Positions 41,820 to 51,510 of a stretch of 64,000 bases of DNA are shown one piece after another. Each line of letters begins with the position of its first letter. Position 1 is the stretch's first letter. Source of the DNA: Chryseobacterium sp. R2A-55 (GTDB lineage Bacteria > Bacteroidota > Bacteroidia > Flavobacteriales > Weeksellaceae); the NCBI RefSeq assembly GCF_021401085.1, contig NZ_JACBFP010000001.1, positions 535,787-599,786 of the forward strand. Direction: 5' to 3'. A program made the position numbers and the translations under genes. The notes beneath the pieces are model-generated. The model worked only from the letters and a program-made list of their open reading frames with translations. It did no database searches and had not been told where the DNA came from.

Positions 41820-41906
41820 CAGAGAGGAAGGGATTCGAACCCTCGATACAGTTACCCGTATACCAACTTTCCAGGCTGGCTCCTTCAACCACTCGGACAC
41901 CTCTCT
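41820..41906 (-). tRNA. tRNA-Ser (GGA anticodon)
   Basis: 87-nt class II tRNA. The acceptor arms AGAGAGG / CCTCTCT pair fully, with G as discriminator. The D arm, the anticodon arm CCAGC-CTGGAAA-GTTGG giving anticodon GGA, a long variable arm (TATACGGGTAACTGTATC) and the T loop TTCGAAT are all clear. No CCA is encoded. Its 3' end faces the accessory region at lower coordinates. Confidence 0.95.
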
Positions 41907-41954
41907 AATTGAAGACTGCAAAAATAGTCTAAAAATTCCGAATTTCAAAAAGTG

Positions 41955-42986
41955 TTAAAGAAATCTTTTTAGATCCACTTCGGGATGTAGTGCCTTACCG
42001 TTTTCTATTTTTTCGAAAAGTTCTTGGGAAAAAAAACAACCATTTAGGATTCCACGCGCTCCCAAACCATTAAAAACATAATAATTAGGAAAATCCGGAT
42101 GGCTTCCTAGGATCGGACGGCGGTCTTTAACGGTGGGACGAAAACCAAATTCGATATGCTCGATTTCAAAATCATGTGGGTAAAATTCTGCAAGACCATT
42201 GATTAACTGTTCCCTGGCAGAAGGGTCTACCTTGAGGTGCATTTGTTCGCGGTCGTAAGTTCCGCCGTAATAATAGCTTCCATCTTCCAACGGAAACAGG
42301 AAATGCTTTTTCTTTAAGGTATATTTTCCGGAAAGAGGCTCCGATAATCTGACGGTCAGGTGATGTCCTTTATTGGGCTGAACAGGAATAAAGGAGAAAA
42401 ATGGATTTTCCAGTACACCCATGCCTTCGCAAAAGACGATGTATTTGAAAGCATATTCTTTGTAGGTTTCCCCTTCCAACTGCGCATAATCAAATTTTTC
42501 CCGGATCAAATTTCCTTCTTTTTCAAAATAATTCAACAAATCATGAAAGAAACCCTTTACATTCAATCTTCCGGATTGTAGCACCACGCCGGTTTGAAAA
42601 GGATTTTTAACTCCATCTACCAATTCAAACTCTGGTGAAAGAAATGCTTTTAAATCATCATTTTCAGATTTGTTCAACCAAAGATTACATTCTTTTTCAT
42701 CATGAAAAATCCGGTGGATATTTTCGTTGATGAGATAATTGACACCCGTATAACTTTCAATTTCAGAAAGAGTCTTTCTGAGGTAACCGATCTGTTCCTG
42801 CGCTTTCCAAAAAGTGGTGAATTTCTTCAACACAACAGGATTGATGATTCCTGCCGAAACCTGCGACGCACTTCTCTTTCCTTCTGAAAAGATTCTGAAG
42901 CGCTTATGATTTTTCTGAAGCCGGTGTGCGAAAAACAGCGCTGCATAGCCATCACCAACAATAATATACTCTACATTTTCCATCAT
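41955..42986 (-). CDS. FAD-dependent oxidoreductase (DAO family)
   Basis: 343-aa flavoprotein of the D-amino-acid oxidase/glycine oxidase fold. The N-terminal loop VEYIIVGDGYAALFFAHRL has a GDGYAA version of the FAD motif. A long substrate-binding part follows, then HIEFGFRPTVKDRRPILGSHPDFPNYYVFNGLGARGI, typical of the C-terminal FAD segment. The start is at 42986 or the Met at 42983. The substrate is unknown. It follows the gld operon, from which the hairpin at 42990-43017 separates it. Confidence 0.88.
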   Translation of the reverse strand: MMENVEYIIVGDGYAALFFAHRLQKNHKRFRIFSEGKRSASQVSAGIINPVVLKKFTTFWKAQEQIGYLRKTLSEIESYTGVNYLINENIHRIFHDEKECNLWLNKSENDDLKAFLSPEFELVDGVKNPFQTGVVLQSGRLNVKGFFHDLLNYFEKEGNLIREKFDYAQLEGETYKEYAFKYIVFCEGMGVLENPFFSFIPVQPNKGHHLTVRLSEPLSGKYTLKKKHFLFPLEDGSYYYGGTYDREQMHLKVDPSAREQLINGLAEFYPHDFEIEHIEFGFRPTVKDRRPILGSHPDFPNYYVFNGLGARGILNGCFFSQELFEKIENGKALHPEVDLKRFL

Positions 42987-42989
42987 GAA

Positions 42990-43017
42990 AAAACCTGAGC
43001 AAATTTACTCAGGTTTT
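42990..43017 (-). terminator. Terminator of the gldKLMN operon
   Basis: Ten-bp stem AAAACCTGAG / CTCAGGTTTT with loop CAAATTTA, followed by T-rich sequence on the minus strand. It lies ~22 bases past the gldN stop and just before the DAO start. Confidence 0.8.
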
Positions 43018-43039
43018 CTGTATCTAACATGAAATATTA

Positions 43040-44125
43040 TTAGTAATTCCACATATCATTTTCCATTTGAAGAATCTGAGCTTTGATTCTTTCACTTTCT
43101 TCAAGTTGTTCATCAGCATCTTTTGGAATATAGTCCTTAATGACTCCATTTCCTAATCCGTTGTCAGTTTTGTAGATTACGGTAGAAAATCTTCTTGCAT
43201 TAAGCAAATCATCGAAGGAAATATCAGATGACAGGTTTTTGCTATTGAAGGCAATCGAATTTGCCAAAACTTCTCTAGCATCAGGATAATACACCCAGAA
43301 TAAATCGATCAGCTCGTCTTTCGAAGCAAGTGGCTGTCCATCTGGTCCGAATTGTCCCATTGTGGAAGGATCCTGACCCATCGCAGCAATTCCAAGCAAA
43401 CGGTACTTCATTTGGCTGTCTCTCTTGTCGATATACCACATGCCTTTGATTTTCAAAACCTTCACATTTTCAGTTTTGGTTTCGTACACGTTGGTAAACT
43501 CCTTCTTCTCTTCTTCAGTCAATTTCCCGGTCTCATTCAGCCTGTCGATTCCCGCGTTGCTCATCACCACGTTCTTGATTCTGGATTGGATCGCTTCCGG
43601 AGAAAGACGGGTGGTGAAAAGTTCATCATCGTAAACCTCTTTGATCTTTCCAGAATTAATGGCATCAAAAAGAACCTGATAAAGTGATTTGTTTTGGGAA
43701 ACTATTCCATCCTCATTATGATAATAAGGTTGGTTGATTTTATCATTCATATCAATAATTTCCCAAACCACCATACTTTTCAGGATATCATGATCTTCGA
43801 TAAAGCCATACTTCAATGGAGTTACCTTGGTGGAAACCATGGAATCTCCTCTTTTGATCATTCCCATGTCCCGATATTTCCTGAAAGATTCCGGAGATTT
43901 CGCGTTAAGGATAGACATTGAATTAATCGGTGTATCATCATACACCACAGCTCCTGCAGAAGTATCTGTAACCGAAGTATCCACTACCGGAGCAGTTTCC
44001 TGCACCGGTTTGGATGCTACTTTGGTGGTTTTTGCTTTAGCTTTCTTCTTGACGGGTTTCTTCTTCGTTTGTGCCCCTGCAGAAACAAATCCTAACGCAA
44101 GAATTACTAATATGAGTTTTTTCAT
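43040..44125 (-). CDS. gldN: Gliding motility / T9SS protein GldN
   Basis: Periplasmic component of the T9SS core (PorN in Porphyromonas), which forms the ring with GldK. The 361-aa protein has a signal peptide (1-18, ending AGAQ), a Lys/Ala-rich low-complexity linker (KKPVKKKAKAKTT) and the GldN domain (SFRKYRDMGMIKRGDSM, VWEIIDMNDKINQPYY, WYIDKRDSQMKYRLLG). It is last in the gldK-L-M-N order, with 43 bases to gldM. Confidence 0.95.
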   Translation of the reverse strand: MKKLILVILALGFVSAGAQTKKKPVKKKAKAKTTKVASKPVQETAPVVDTSVTDTSAGAVVYDDTPINSMSILNAKSPESFRKYRDMGMIKRGDSMVSTKVTPLKYGFIEDHDILKSMVVWEIIDMNDKINQPYYHNEDGIVSQNKSLYQVLFDAINSGKIKEVYDDELFTTRLSPEAIQSRIKNVVMSNAGIDRLNETGKLTEEEKKEFTNVYETKTENVKVLKIKGMWYIDKRDSQMKYRLLGIAAMGQDPSTMGQFGPDGQPLASKDELIDLFWVYYPDAREVLANSIAFNSKNLSSDISFDDLLNARRFSTVIYKTDNGLGNGVIKDYIPKDADEQLEESERIKAQILQMENDMWNY

Positions 44126-44168
44126 TTTGAATGATTATACTAATGGTATTTTAAAATCAATAACGAAA

Positions 44169-45728
44169 TTATTGTACATTTATTACAACCGGTGGAATTT
44201 GCTTCAAGGTCTGTCCGCCGAGTCCGGTAGCCGTTGCCTGAATATTATAAATATACGCGATGTCGCCATTTCTAAGATTTTTGGTTAATGCGGCGGTATT
44301 GCTCATTGAATTTCCGGTGATCATCATTCCCGCCTTACCTTGTACTTTAAACATAAAGCTGTTTACGGTGAAGCTTACCGGGAAATCGAAATCTGGCATC
44401 GCTACAGAAACGTGCTGGTTCGGAATGGAACTTGCCGGCATTGAAACCACACTTTGCCCCTGGATTTGTCCAACCGGTGGTGGAACGTTCTTAATTCTGA
44501 ACTCAAATGCCTGAGAAATAACTGCTCCTTTTGGATCCTTACCGGAAATCGTTAACTTCACGGTATTTCCACTTCCAGGAGTTACCGTCCATTTTCCTCC
44601 GCTTCCGCTTACCGAAGCTCCGGCAGCTGAAAGTGAGATTCCGGACATGTCGGCTCCAAGAATTGATCCGGAGACTGGGTTAGGTAATCCTCTATAGAGT
44701 ACGTTCATCTTGTCTGCAGTAAGGATTGCTCCCTTCTGAGCTTTCAATTCCAGAGCTCCTGCAATTACTTTGTAAGTGTGGTCATAAGGGAGTTCTATCA
44801 CTTTTCCATTTACATCTGTAAATGAAATTTTACCGGAAAATTTATGATCCCCTACGGCACTGGTGTTCAGGTTGGTTACGCCTTGTCCGTTCTGAATGGT
44901 CAATCCAGGCATAGAAAGTCCGGGAACCGAGCTGGAATAGTTTCCGATTGCCACCTTTGCCTGAGCAGGTTCGCCCTGGATCACGGTAGCTGGAGCAGAA
45001 ACAATCGCTTCATAGGCATCAAATTTGATATTTGCATCAATTTTTTCCTGAAGCATTCTGGATAATGCATCTCCCTGAATACCTCTCGCTGAGGACTGAA
45101 TAACTTCAAGGTTAGATAGCGCTGCGATTAAAGGCTGATTGTAAAATTTGTACTGAAGCCAATTTTTTCCGTCTTTCTTTTTGGCAAATTCAGTAATCAT
45201 CTGCTTGTTGGTTCTGTCCACAACCTCTTTCATCTGCTTATTGCCCCCAAAAGTCTGATTGATGTATGTTTTGAAAGCTTCAATTTTGGCTTTTAAATCT
45301 GCAGCAGTTTTTGAAGGCTTTGTTTCATCACCTTCAGCAAAGAAATTCTGAGTGGAAGGTTCCGTGTTATTCAATGATGGAAAGCTTTCCGAAATATCCA
45401 GATTACTATCGTATTCGGATTCTTTACTCAGTTTCACTTTAATCCCATCGATGAAGCTCACTAAATCGTCGGCTTTTACTTTTAGTCCTTCATAATCCTG
45501 TAAGGGTTTGGTGAAGGTTTCTGGTGTTAATTTCTGTTTTTCTTTTAAAGTTCTTTCAAAAATATCGTTGTTCGTTTGAGTAAGCGTCCTGGTTTCCTCA
45601 AGTGAACCCGTGGTATCTCTGTATGAACGGATGATTTCCTGGTCAATCTGCATCGCAAGCATTGCGATGAAGACCAAATACATCAGGTTGATCATCTTCT
45701 GACGAGGGGTCTGTTTTCCTTGTGCCAT
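44169..45728 (-). CDS. gldM: Gliding motility / T9SS motor protein GldM
   Basis: Inner-membrane rotor subunit of the T9SS motor; its single N-terminal helix (MINLMYLVFIAMLAMQIDQEI, shortened here to the core) inserts into a GldL pentamer, and the rest spans the periplasm. The 519-aa length and the C-terminal DUF-type domains D1-D4 (FKTYINQTFGGNKQMKEVVD, APATVIQGEPAQAKVAIGNY, HVSVAMPDFDFPVSFTVNS) match the family. It is 50 bases after gldL. Confidence 0.95.
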   Translation of the reverse strand: MAQGKQTPRQKMINLMYLVFIAMLAMQIDQEIIRSYRDTTGSLEETRTLTQTNNDIFERTLKEKQKLTPETFTKPLQDYEGLKVKADDLVSFIDGIKVKLSKESEYDSNLDISESFPSLNNTEPSTQNFFAEGDETKPSKTAADLKAKIEAFKTYINQTFGGNKQMKEVVDRTNKQMITEFAKKKDGKNWLQYKFYNQPLIAALSNLEVIQSSARGIQGDALSRMLQEKIDANIKFDAYEAIVSAPATVIQGEPAQAKVAIGNYSSSVPGLSMPGLTIQNGQGVTNLNTSAVGDHKFSGKISFTDVNGKVIELPYDHTYKVIAGALELKAQKGAILTADKMNVLYRGLPNPVSGSILGADMSGISLSAAGASVSGSGGKWTVTPGSGNTVKLTISGKDPKGAVISQAFEFRIKNVPPPVGQIQGQSVVSMPASSIPNQHVSVAMPDFDFPVSFTVNSFMFKVQGKAGMMITGNSMSNTAALTKNLRNGDIAYIYNIQATATGLGGQTLKQIPPVVINVQ

Positions 45729-45778
45729 TTCTTTTTAGTAAATTTTGTTAATAATAATTAAATAAAATGGTTAGAAAA

Positions 45779-46465
45779 CTATGATTTCATTGCGCTAAGC
45801 ATTCCGCCATACACTCTGTTAAGATTATTGAGGTTAGAAGTTAATCCTGTAAGTTCTTCGTTGAATTGCTGTGAATGCGAAATAGATTTTTGGATGTCTT
45901 CCACATACTTTTTGCTGTATTCATTTTGGGTTTTCCCGTGTTCCAGTTGCAGTGCATAGAGTGCATTCATGCTTTCAAGGTGACTTGCTGCAAGTTCAAG
46001 CTGGTCGGTATATTTGTTAGTAGATGCAGAAATATCTACGGTCTGATTAATCTGATCCACGGAGCTTGAAAATTTATCAATTCCGGTTCTTAATCTTTCG
46101 AAAAGGTTCACATCCAATTTAGCTTCAGCAAGCATTTTATCCAGTTTATCTGAAAGAGAAACTTCCAGTTCTTTCACTTCTGCGGACTGGAATCCTAAAG
46201 TAGAATGTTTTGGATTTGGTTTTGCATCTTTATCCAAAAGTTCCGGATAAACGTTTTCCCAGGCATAAGACTCCTCAGATTTCGGGGCGTCAAATGCGAA
46301 AATAGTAAAGATGATAGCCTCTGTGATCAAACCTGCTGCAAGCATTACGTTTCCGGATAATGGTCCTAAATGCCAGTGAGTCATTTTGAATAATGCACCG
46401 ATAATTACGATAGCCGCACCGATTGAGTACACGAAATTGTAGATTGCTTCTTTTGTCTTAAACAT
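45779..46465 (-). CDS. gldL: Gliding motility / T9SS motor protein GldL
   Basis: Inner-membrane stator of the proton-driven T9SS motor. Two membrane helices are visible, IGAAIVIIGALFKM near 15-30 and NVMLAAGLITEAIIFTIFAF near 40-58, with a conserved Glu in the second helix that is important for proton use. A helical cytoplasmic tail completes the 228 aa. It lies between gldK and gldM as in all known gliders. Confidence 0.95.
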   Translation of the reverse strand: MFKTKEAIYNFVYSIGAAIVIIGALFKMTHWHLGPLSGNVMLAAGLITEAIIFTIFAFDAPKSEESYAWENVYPELLDKDAKPNPKHSTLGFQSAEVKELEVSLSDKLDKMLAEAKLDVNLFERLRTGIDKFSSSVDQINQTVDISASTNKYTDQLELAASHLESMNALYALQLEHGKTQNEYSKKYVEDIQKSISHSQQFNEELTGLTSNLNNLNRVYGGMLSAMKS

Positions 46466-46515
46466 GTTCGTTGAATTTTTTAATAGTTAATTTTTGTTGT
46501 TGTTTTTTTCTAATA

Positions 46516-47931
46516 TTATTTTGTTCTCTTTCTGTATTTGGCTGTGTTTTCCGGTATATCCTGCACGGTTCTGAACCCAATGTAGCTTCTTGCAGAATCT
46601 TTGTATTCATAATCCCTGGCTCCGGTCATCAACAAATAACCTACGTCCTTCCAGGATCCTCCGCGAACTGTTTTTCTCGGTTCCCGGTATGCCTGGTTGG
46701 AAAGGTAAGGATTCAGGGTTGATGCAAACTGATAAGTAGAATTATTATAAGGCGATTCTGTCCATTCTGCTGCGTTCCCTGCCATATCATAAAGTCCGAA
46801 ACCGTTTTTCGGGAACTGTTTTACGGGAGCTGTATAAGTATAGGTCCCTTTTTTCTCGTCCTCAATATAGTTACCTCTTTTTGGTTTGAAATTTGCCAGA
46901 TAGCAACCTCTGTCATCCTGCAAATAAGGTCCACCCCATGGATAAGTGGCGTTGGCTTTTCCTCCTCTTGCTGCATATTCCCATTCTGCTTCGGTCGGCA
47001 AACGGAAAGCCATTGCTTTTTGTTTTTTCTTTTTAAGGGATTCGTTGTAGTCTGACTTCAGTTTAGATTTAAAATTACAGTATGCTCTCGCCTGATCCCA
47101 GGTTACCCCGACAATTGGATAATTTTTGTAGGCGCTGTGCCAGAAATAGCCGTCATAAAGCGGCTCGTTGTATGCGTAATTAAAATCTTTGATCCAAACT
47201 GTGGTATCTGGATAAACCGCAATACTTTCTTTTTTCAAATACTTGGAACCTCTTGATTTGTCCTTTACCGCAGACTCAATATTCTCCCACTGGTATGCAT
47301 ACAGCAGCTTTCTGGTGTCCAAAATCCTTTCATTGTTGATCCTTTCATTGGCCGGAAGATACATTGATTCCAGAACTTCAGCGTACTGAACATCTGGATA
47401 ATCAGAGGTTTTCCAACGCAATGGCACCGACCAGTCCAGTTTCTTGGAAGCATCGTATCCATCTCTTCCACCCTGCGATTCCATGAATTCCTGGTAGGCA
47501 TTTTTCTGATCGCCCGCTTTTTTAGACGCATATGCGAAATCTCCGATTGAAGTTCCATTTCCTGTAGAACCTCCCTCTCCTGCAGCTTCAGCCAAAAGCG
47601 AACGGGCAATGGAATCACGGACATAATTAATAAAAACGCGATATTCAGCATTGGTGATCTCTGTCTCATCTATAAAGAATGAAGAAACGGTAACGGTCTT
47701 CAGATTTGCCTTTTCCGGATTATTGGTGAAGTCCTGATCAGCCATACCCATTACATATGATCCGGCTGGAATTGCAACCATACCATATGGTCTTTCCGAA
47801 GTGAAGGATTTGGCCTTGGTCCTGGGAACCAACTCCCCCTTTATCCCGGGTTTTCCTGCCGAAGTAGATCCACGCTTCGAACACGAAATAATAAAAGACG
47901 CTGATAATACTACAAGAAATATTCTTTTCAT
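46516..47931 (-). CDS. gldK: Gliding motility / T9SS lipoprotein GldK
   Basis: Outer-membrane lipoprotein that forms the periplasmic ring with GldN. The 471-aa protein has a lipobox ending at Cys17 (SASFIISC) and a formylglycine-generating-enzyme (SUMF1)-like domain: YVMGMADQDF, FFIDETEITNAEYRVFINY, FRLPTEAEWEYAARGGKAN and VRGGSWKDVGYLLMTGARD. It begins the gldK-L-M-N operon 108 bases after the glmS stop. Confidence 0.95.
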   Translation of the reverse strand: MKRIFLVVLSASFIISCSKRGSTSAGKPGIKGELVPRTKAKSFTSERPYGMVAIPAGSYVMGMADQDFTNNPEKANLKTVTVSSFFIDETEITNAEYRVFINYVRDSIARSLLAEAAGEGGSTGNGTSIGDFAYASKKAGDQKNAYQEFMESQGGRDGYDASKKLDWSVPLRWKTSDYPDVQYAEVLESMYLPANERINNERILDTRKLLYAYQWENIESAVKDKSRGSKYLKKESIAVYPDTTVWIKDFNYAYNEPLYDGYFWHSAYKNYPIVGVTWDQARAYCNFKSKLKSDYNESLKKKKQKAMAFRLPTEAEWEYAARGGKANATYPWGGPYLQDDRGCYLANFKPKRGNYIEDEKKGTYTYTAPVKQFPKNGFGLYDMAGNAAEWTESPYNNSTYQFASTLNPYLSNQAYREPRKTVRGGSWKDVGYLLMTGARDYEYKDSARSYIGFRTVQDIPENTAKYRKRTK

Positions 47932-48038
47932 GCTACATTTAAAAATTAAGCGGTAAATATATAATTTTTTAAAAAAACAATTGCGATTTTTTTTGGAAAA
48001 CGCAAAAAAGTTTAGATTATTTTATTCTGATTCACTTT

Positions 48039-49892
48039 TTATTCTACAGTCACCGATTTTGCGAGGTTTCTGGGCTGGTCAACGTTCGCTCCACGATACA
48101 CTGCCACATAGTATGCGAGCAGTTGCAAAGGCACTGAAGCCAGAATGGGTGAAAAACATTCCGATGTTTCAGGGAATTCAATCACGAAATCAGCCATAGA
48201 CGCTACCTGGGTATCGCCACTGTTCACTACCGCAATGATTTTTCCTTTTCTTGCCTTGATTTCCTGCACGTTGCTTACAATCTTGTCATAATGTCCCTGT
48301 CTGGGCGCAATGATCACAATGGGCATATTTTCGTCAATCAGTGCAATGGGTCCGTGTTTCATTTCTGCCGCAGGATAACCTTCGGCGTGGATGTATGAAA
48401 TTTCTTTGAGTTTCAGTGCACCTTCCAATGCCGCCGGGAAATTATATCCTCTGCCCAAATAAAGGAAATTCTGTGCATCCACAAAATGTTTTGCAATTTT
48501 CTTCGCTATTTCGTGGGTACTTTCCAACACTTCTTCCACCTTTTTCGGGAGGGCATCGAGTTCAGTAATCAACCTCATAAATTCCTGGTTGCTCAGGTTT
48601 CCGTTGTGCTTGCCTAACTTCAGTGCAATTAATGAAAGAATAGTAAGCTGCGAAGTAAACGCTTTGGTAGATGCGACCCCGATTTCAGGACCGGCATGGG
48701 TATAGGATCCTGCATCAGTAATTCTTGCAATCGAAGAATCCACCACGTTGCAAATCCCGTAAATAAACGCACCTTTTTCTTTGGCCATCTTTATCGCGGC
48801 CATGGTATCTGCGGTTTCACCGGATTGTGAAATTGCAATTACAATATCTTTGTCGGTGATGATTGGGTTTCGGTATCTGAACTCAGAGGCATATTCCACT
48901 TCCACAGGGATTCTGGCAAATTCTTCAATCAGGTACTCCCCGATCAATCCTGCATGCCAGGAAGTTCCGCAGGCAATAATAGTGATTTTCTTAGCCTGGT
49001 TGATTCTTTCGAGGTGATCCCAGATTCCGGCCATTTTGATGATGCCTTCATTGACCAGTAGTCTTCCCCGCAAAGTGTCATGAATAGATTTGGGCTGTTC
49101 GAAGATCTCTTTGAGCATGAAATGTTCGTAACCTCCTTTTTCAATTTGCTCAAGGCTGAGTTTTAACTCCTGAATTTGCGGGGTAATTTTCTCATTTCCT
49201 TTAATGGTACGGATATCGATCCCATGTTCCAGAGAGATCGTCGCCATATGACCTTCTTCCAGATAGACCGCCTCCTTGGTAAATTCCACGAATGGCGAAG
49301 CATCCGAAGCGATAAAATACTCCTGATTTCCCAGACCGATTGCAAGAGGTGAACCCAATCTGGCCACCACCAGAACTCCTGGGTAATCTTCGTGCATCAC
49401 CGTGATGGCATAAGCACCATAAACCTCATTGAGCGCAAGCCTGATAGCGGTGGGAAAGTCCAGACCCGAATCGGTATCCATAAAATACTGGATCAAATTC
49501 ACCAGAACTTCGGTATCTGTTTCTGAATGAAAAGTGAACCCTTTTTCAATCAGCATTGTCTTAATGGTATCGTAATTCTCGATAATTCCATTGTGAACAA
49601 GCGCAATTTTTCCATTGTTTGAAACATGCGGGTGTGAGTTCCGATCACTTGGGACTCCATGGGTTGCCCATCTGGTATGCCCCATTCCCACGGTCGCAGT
49701 ACCTTCGAGTTTCTTGGAGATCTCCACCAAATCATCAACTTTTCCTTTCGTTTTGACGACTTCGAATTTCTTATCCTTATTTTCCAGCACGATTCCCGCA
49801 CTGTCATATCCTCTGTATTCCAATCTGCGAAGTCCGTTGATGACTATTTCATAAGCATCCTGAAAACCTGTGTATCCTACAATTCCACACAT
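48039..49892 (-). CDS. glmS: Glutamine--fructose-6-phosphate aminotransferase (isomerizing)
   Basis: Makes glucosamine-6-phosphate for UDP-GlcNAc. The 617-aa protein starts MCGIVGYTGF, so Cys2 is the glutaminase nucleophile after Met removal. The two SIS isomerase domains are clear (IACGTSWHAGLIGEYLIE, SQSGETADTMAAI, GRGYNFPAALEGALKLKEI), and the C-terminus is AKSVTVE, the conserved end. It is the gene before gldK and shares this neighbourhood with cell-wall genes murB and ddl in the window. Confidence 0.97.
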   Translation of the reverse strand: MCGIVGYTGFQDAYEIVINGLRRLEYRGYDSAGIVLENKDKKFEVVKTKGKVDDLVEISKKLEGTATVGMGHTRWATHGVPSDRNSHPHVSNNGKIALVHNGIIENYDTIKTMLIEKGFTFHSETDTEVLVNLIQYFMDTDSGLDFPTAIRLALNEVYGAYAITVMHEDYPGVLVVARLGSPLAIGLGNQEYFIASDASPFVEFTKEAVYLEEGHMATISLEHGIDIRTIKGNEKITPQIQELKLSLEQIEKGGYEHFMLKEIFEQPKSIHDTLRGRLLVNEGIIKMAGIWDHLERINQAKKITIIACGTSWHAGLIGEYLIEEFARIPVEVEYASEFRYRNPIITDKDIVIAISQSGETADTMAAIKMAKEKGAFIYGICNVVDSSIARITDAGSYTHAGPEIGVASTKAFTSQLTILSLIALKLGKHNGNLSNQEFMRLITELDALPKKVEEVLESTHEIAKKIAKHFVDAQNFLYLGRGYNFPAALEGALKLKEISYIHAEGYPAAEMKHGPIALIDENMPIVIIAPRQGHYDKIVSNVQEIKARKGKIIAVVNSGDTQVASMADFVIEFPETSECFSPILASVPLQLLAYYVAVYRGANVDQPRNLAKSVTVE

Positions 49893-49922
49893 ATCTTTTT
49901 TATAATAGAAAAGTTAATTTAT

Positions 49923-51494
49923 TTATTTCTTGCCATAGCTAACCAACAGTTGCACCCCTTTCGGATTCTGGGCGTCCGTTCCTATGAATACTGCACGGTA
50001 CGGGGTATACGATCTGGTATTAAAGTACTGTGCATAATCCTTGTATTGCCATCCAATCAACTGACCATTAGCATCCAAGGTATAGTTTCCTACATTTAAT
50101 GCAAAATGTCTTGATTTTTCTTCTTTTTCAATGATATTTTTCAAGGTCTGGGTAATACCGATATCATAGAAAGCCTGTTCCTGATCCAGATTATTTCCTT
50201 TCACAAGACTGTAATTCTGGCTATAGGCCAATAAATTCATGTCTTCCAAAAACGTCAGTAAATCTGTGAAAGTATGATCAGCATTGATCTTTCTTAGATT
50301 GACATTAAAATAATCAGGTTTCTGGAACTTGTTATTCCAAACAGACGGATCAGTGTAAATCCTTATTTTTGCGGAAATAATTCCAATTTTTTCATTCTTG
50401 TACAGCTCTTTAATGCCTGCGATGGTTTCCAGCGGAATCTTTAATCCGATTCCCGGTCCGCCCATACCTTGCGCATAAACGCGGGGTGCCCCCACAATGG
50501 TATCTAAAACGGGATAAGTTTCCAGGGCGCTTCCCACTTTGTTATTGATGATTTCACTGAAATGGGCATTGCTTGTTCCCAAATCAAAAGTGAAAGTATC
50601 GCTCTCACGAACCGGAGGAGTTTCAGTGCCTGCCTTATCTTTCTTATAGTAGAGGGTCAGTTCCAGTGCATTGGGATCAATTTTGAAAATATAACCATCT
50701 TGCTCCTCAACAGAAATTTTAATTCCCCGGAAATACCTGATGAAAGAGGCTGCGTCTGCAAGTTCCGGAGCATTTCCTTTTTTGATGATATTGTCTTGAA
50801 AAAAGGTACTGTCTAATTTCACCGCAATTCCTGCTCCCCGTTCGAAGATCGTACTTTTGTCTGAATCCTTGGTAATTTTCACCGAGGAGATATCACCATT
50901 GAAGACCGTGGATCCCAAAAGTGTACCGGTTCCGGCAATTCTGTTGGAGAAGACTTTGTCAGTATTCCCTCCCAGATAATCCGTAACCCGGTGAACCTTG
51001 ACATGAAATATGGTCTTGCCGTTAATTTTGGTTTTTCCATATTTGGTGACCGGATAAGTATTCTGCTCCAGCTTTGCGGGCACCGCACCGTCCGGATAAA
51101 TATAGTCTTCTTTGCTGCTGGTAGTAACCGAGTCCGAAGCAAAATCCGGTTTGATGACCAACACTGCCGAATCCAGCACCGGATTTGTCCCGAAATCAGG
51201 CGCATAGCGCGATAAGCGTGCCTGAGTTACAAAAGCGGCTTTCTGCAGGCCAAACTGCGGCTCAGTAAAAGCACCAATGGAAGCACGCTGCAATCTGATG
51301 GCATCTGTCCTGATGGTATCGTTGTGATTAATGGTGTATGCGATTACGGAATAGGAAGACTGGGTTCCTTCTGCACCATTCTGAAAAAATTGCGAACCCA
51401 GTTTGTCTGCATCCGGTTCACAATTCCACAAAATTAAACTCCCTATTACCAGACTTGCAGTAATATTGAATAAATTCTTAAGATTTCTTATCAT
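49923..51494 (-). CDS. DUF4270 lipoprotein
   Basis: 523-aa Bacteroidota lipoprotein from the ATG at 51494. The lipobox ends at Cys25 (LILWNCEPD). The DUF4270 family has mixed beta structure (FGLQKAAFVTQARLSRY, YFNVNLRKINADH) and no known catalytic role; it is usually found beside glycogen-synthase-like and gld genes, as here. A longer start would overlap the gene upstream and lacks a signal peptide. It probably shares a message with the GT5-like gene (16-base gap). Confidence 0.88.
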   Translation of the reverse strand: MIRNLKNLFNITASLVIGSLILWNCEPDADKLGSQFFQNGAEGTQSSYSVIAYTINHNDTIRTDAIRLQRASIGAFTEPQFGLQKAAFVTQARLSRYAPDFGTNPVLDSAVLVIKPDFASDSVTTSSKEDYIYPDGAVPAKLEQNTYPVTKYGKTKINGKTIFHVKVHRVTDYLGGNTDKVFSNRIAGTGTLLGSTVFNGDISSVKITKDSDKSTIFERGAGIAVKLDSTFFQDNIIKKGNAPELADAASFIRYFRGIKISVEEQDGYIFKIDPNALELTLYYKKDKAGTETPPVRESDTFTFDLGTSNAHFSEIINNKVGSALETYPVLDTIVGAPRVYAQGMGGPGIGLKIPLETIAGIKELYKNEKIGIISAKIRIYTDPSVWNNKFQKPDYFNVNLRKINADHTFTDLLTFLEDMNLLAYSQNYSLVKGNNLDQEQAFYDIGITQTLKNIIEKEEKSRHFALNVGNYTLDANGQLIGWQYKDYAQYFNTRSYTPYRAVFIGTDAQNPKGVQLLVSYGKK

Positions 51495-51510
51495 TAAAGT
51501 GAGGTTGATT

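Noticed and set aside
41820..41906. Duplicate of the tRNA-Ser 3' end as an island attachment site
   Set aside because: I looked for a second copy of the terminal ~20 bases in 31-41 kb and saw none, so no att site is claimed.
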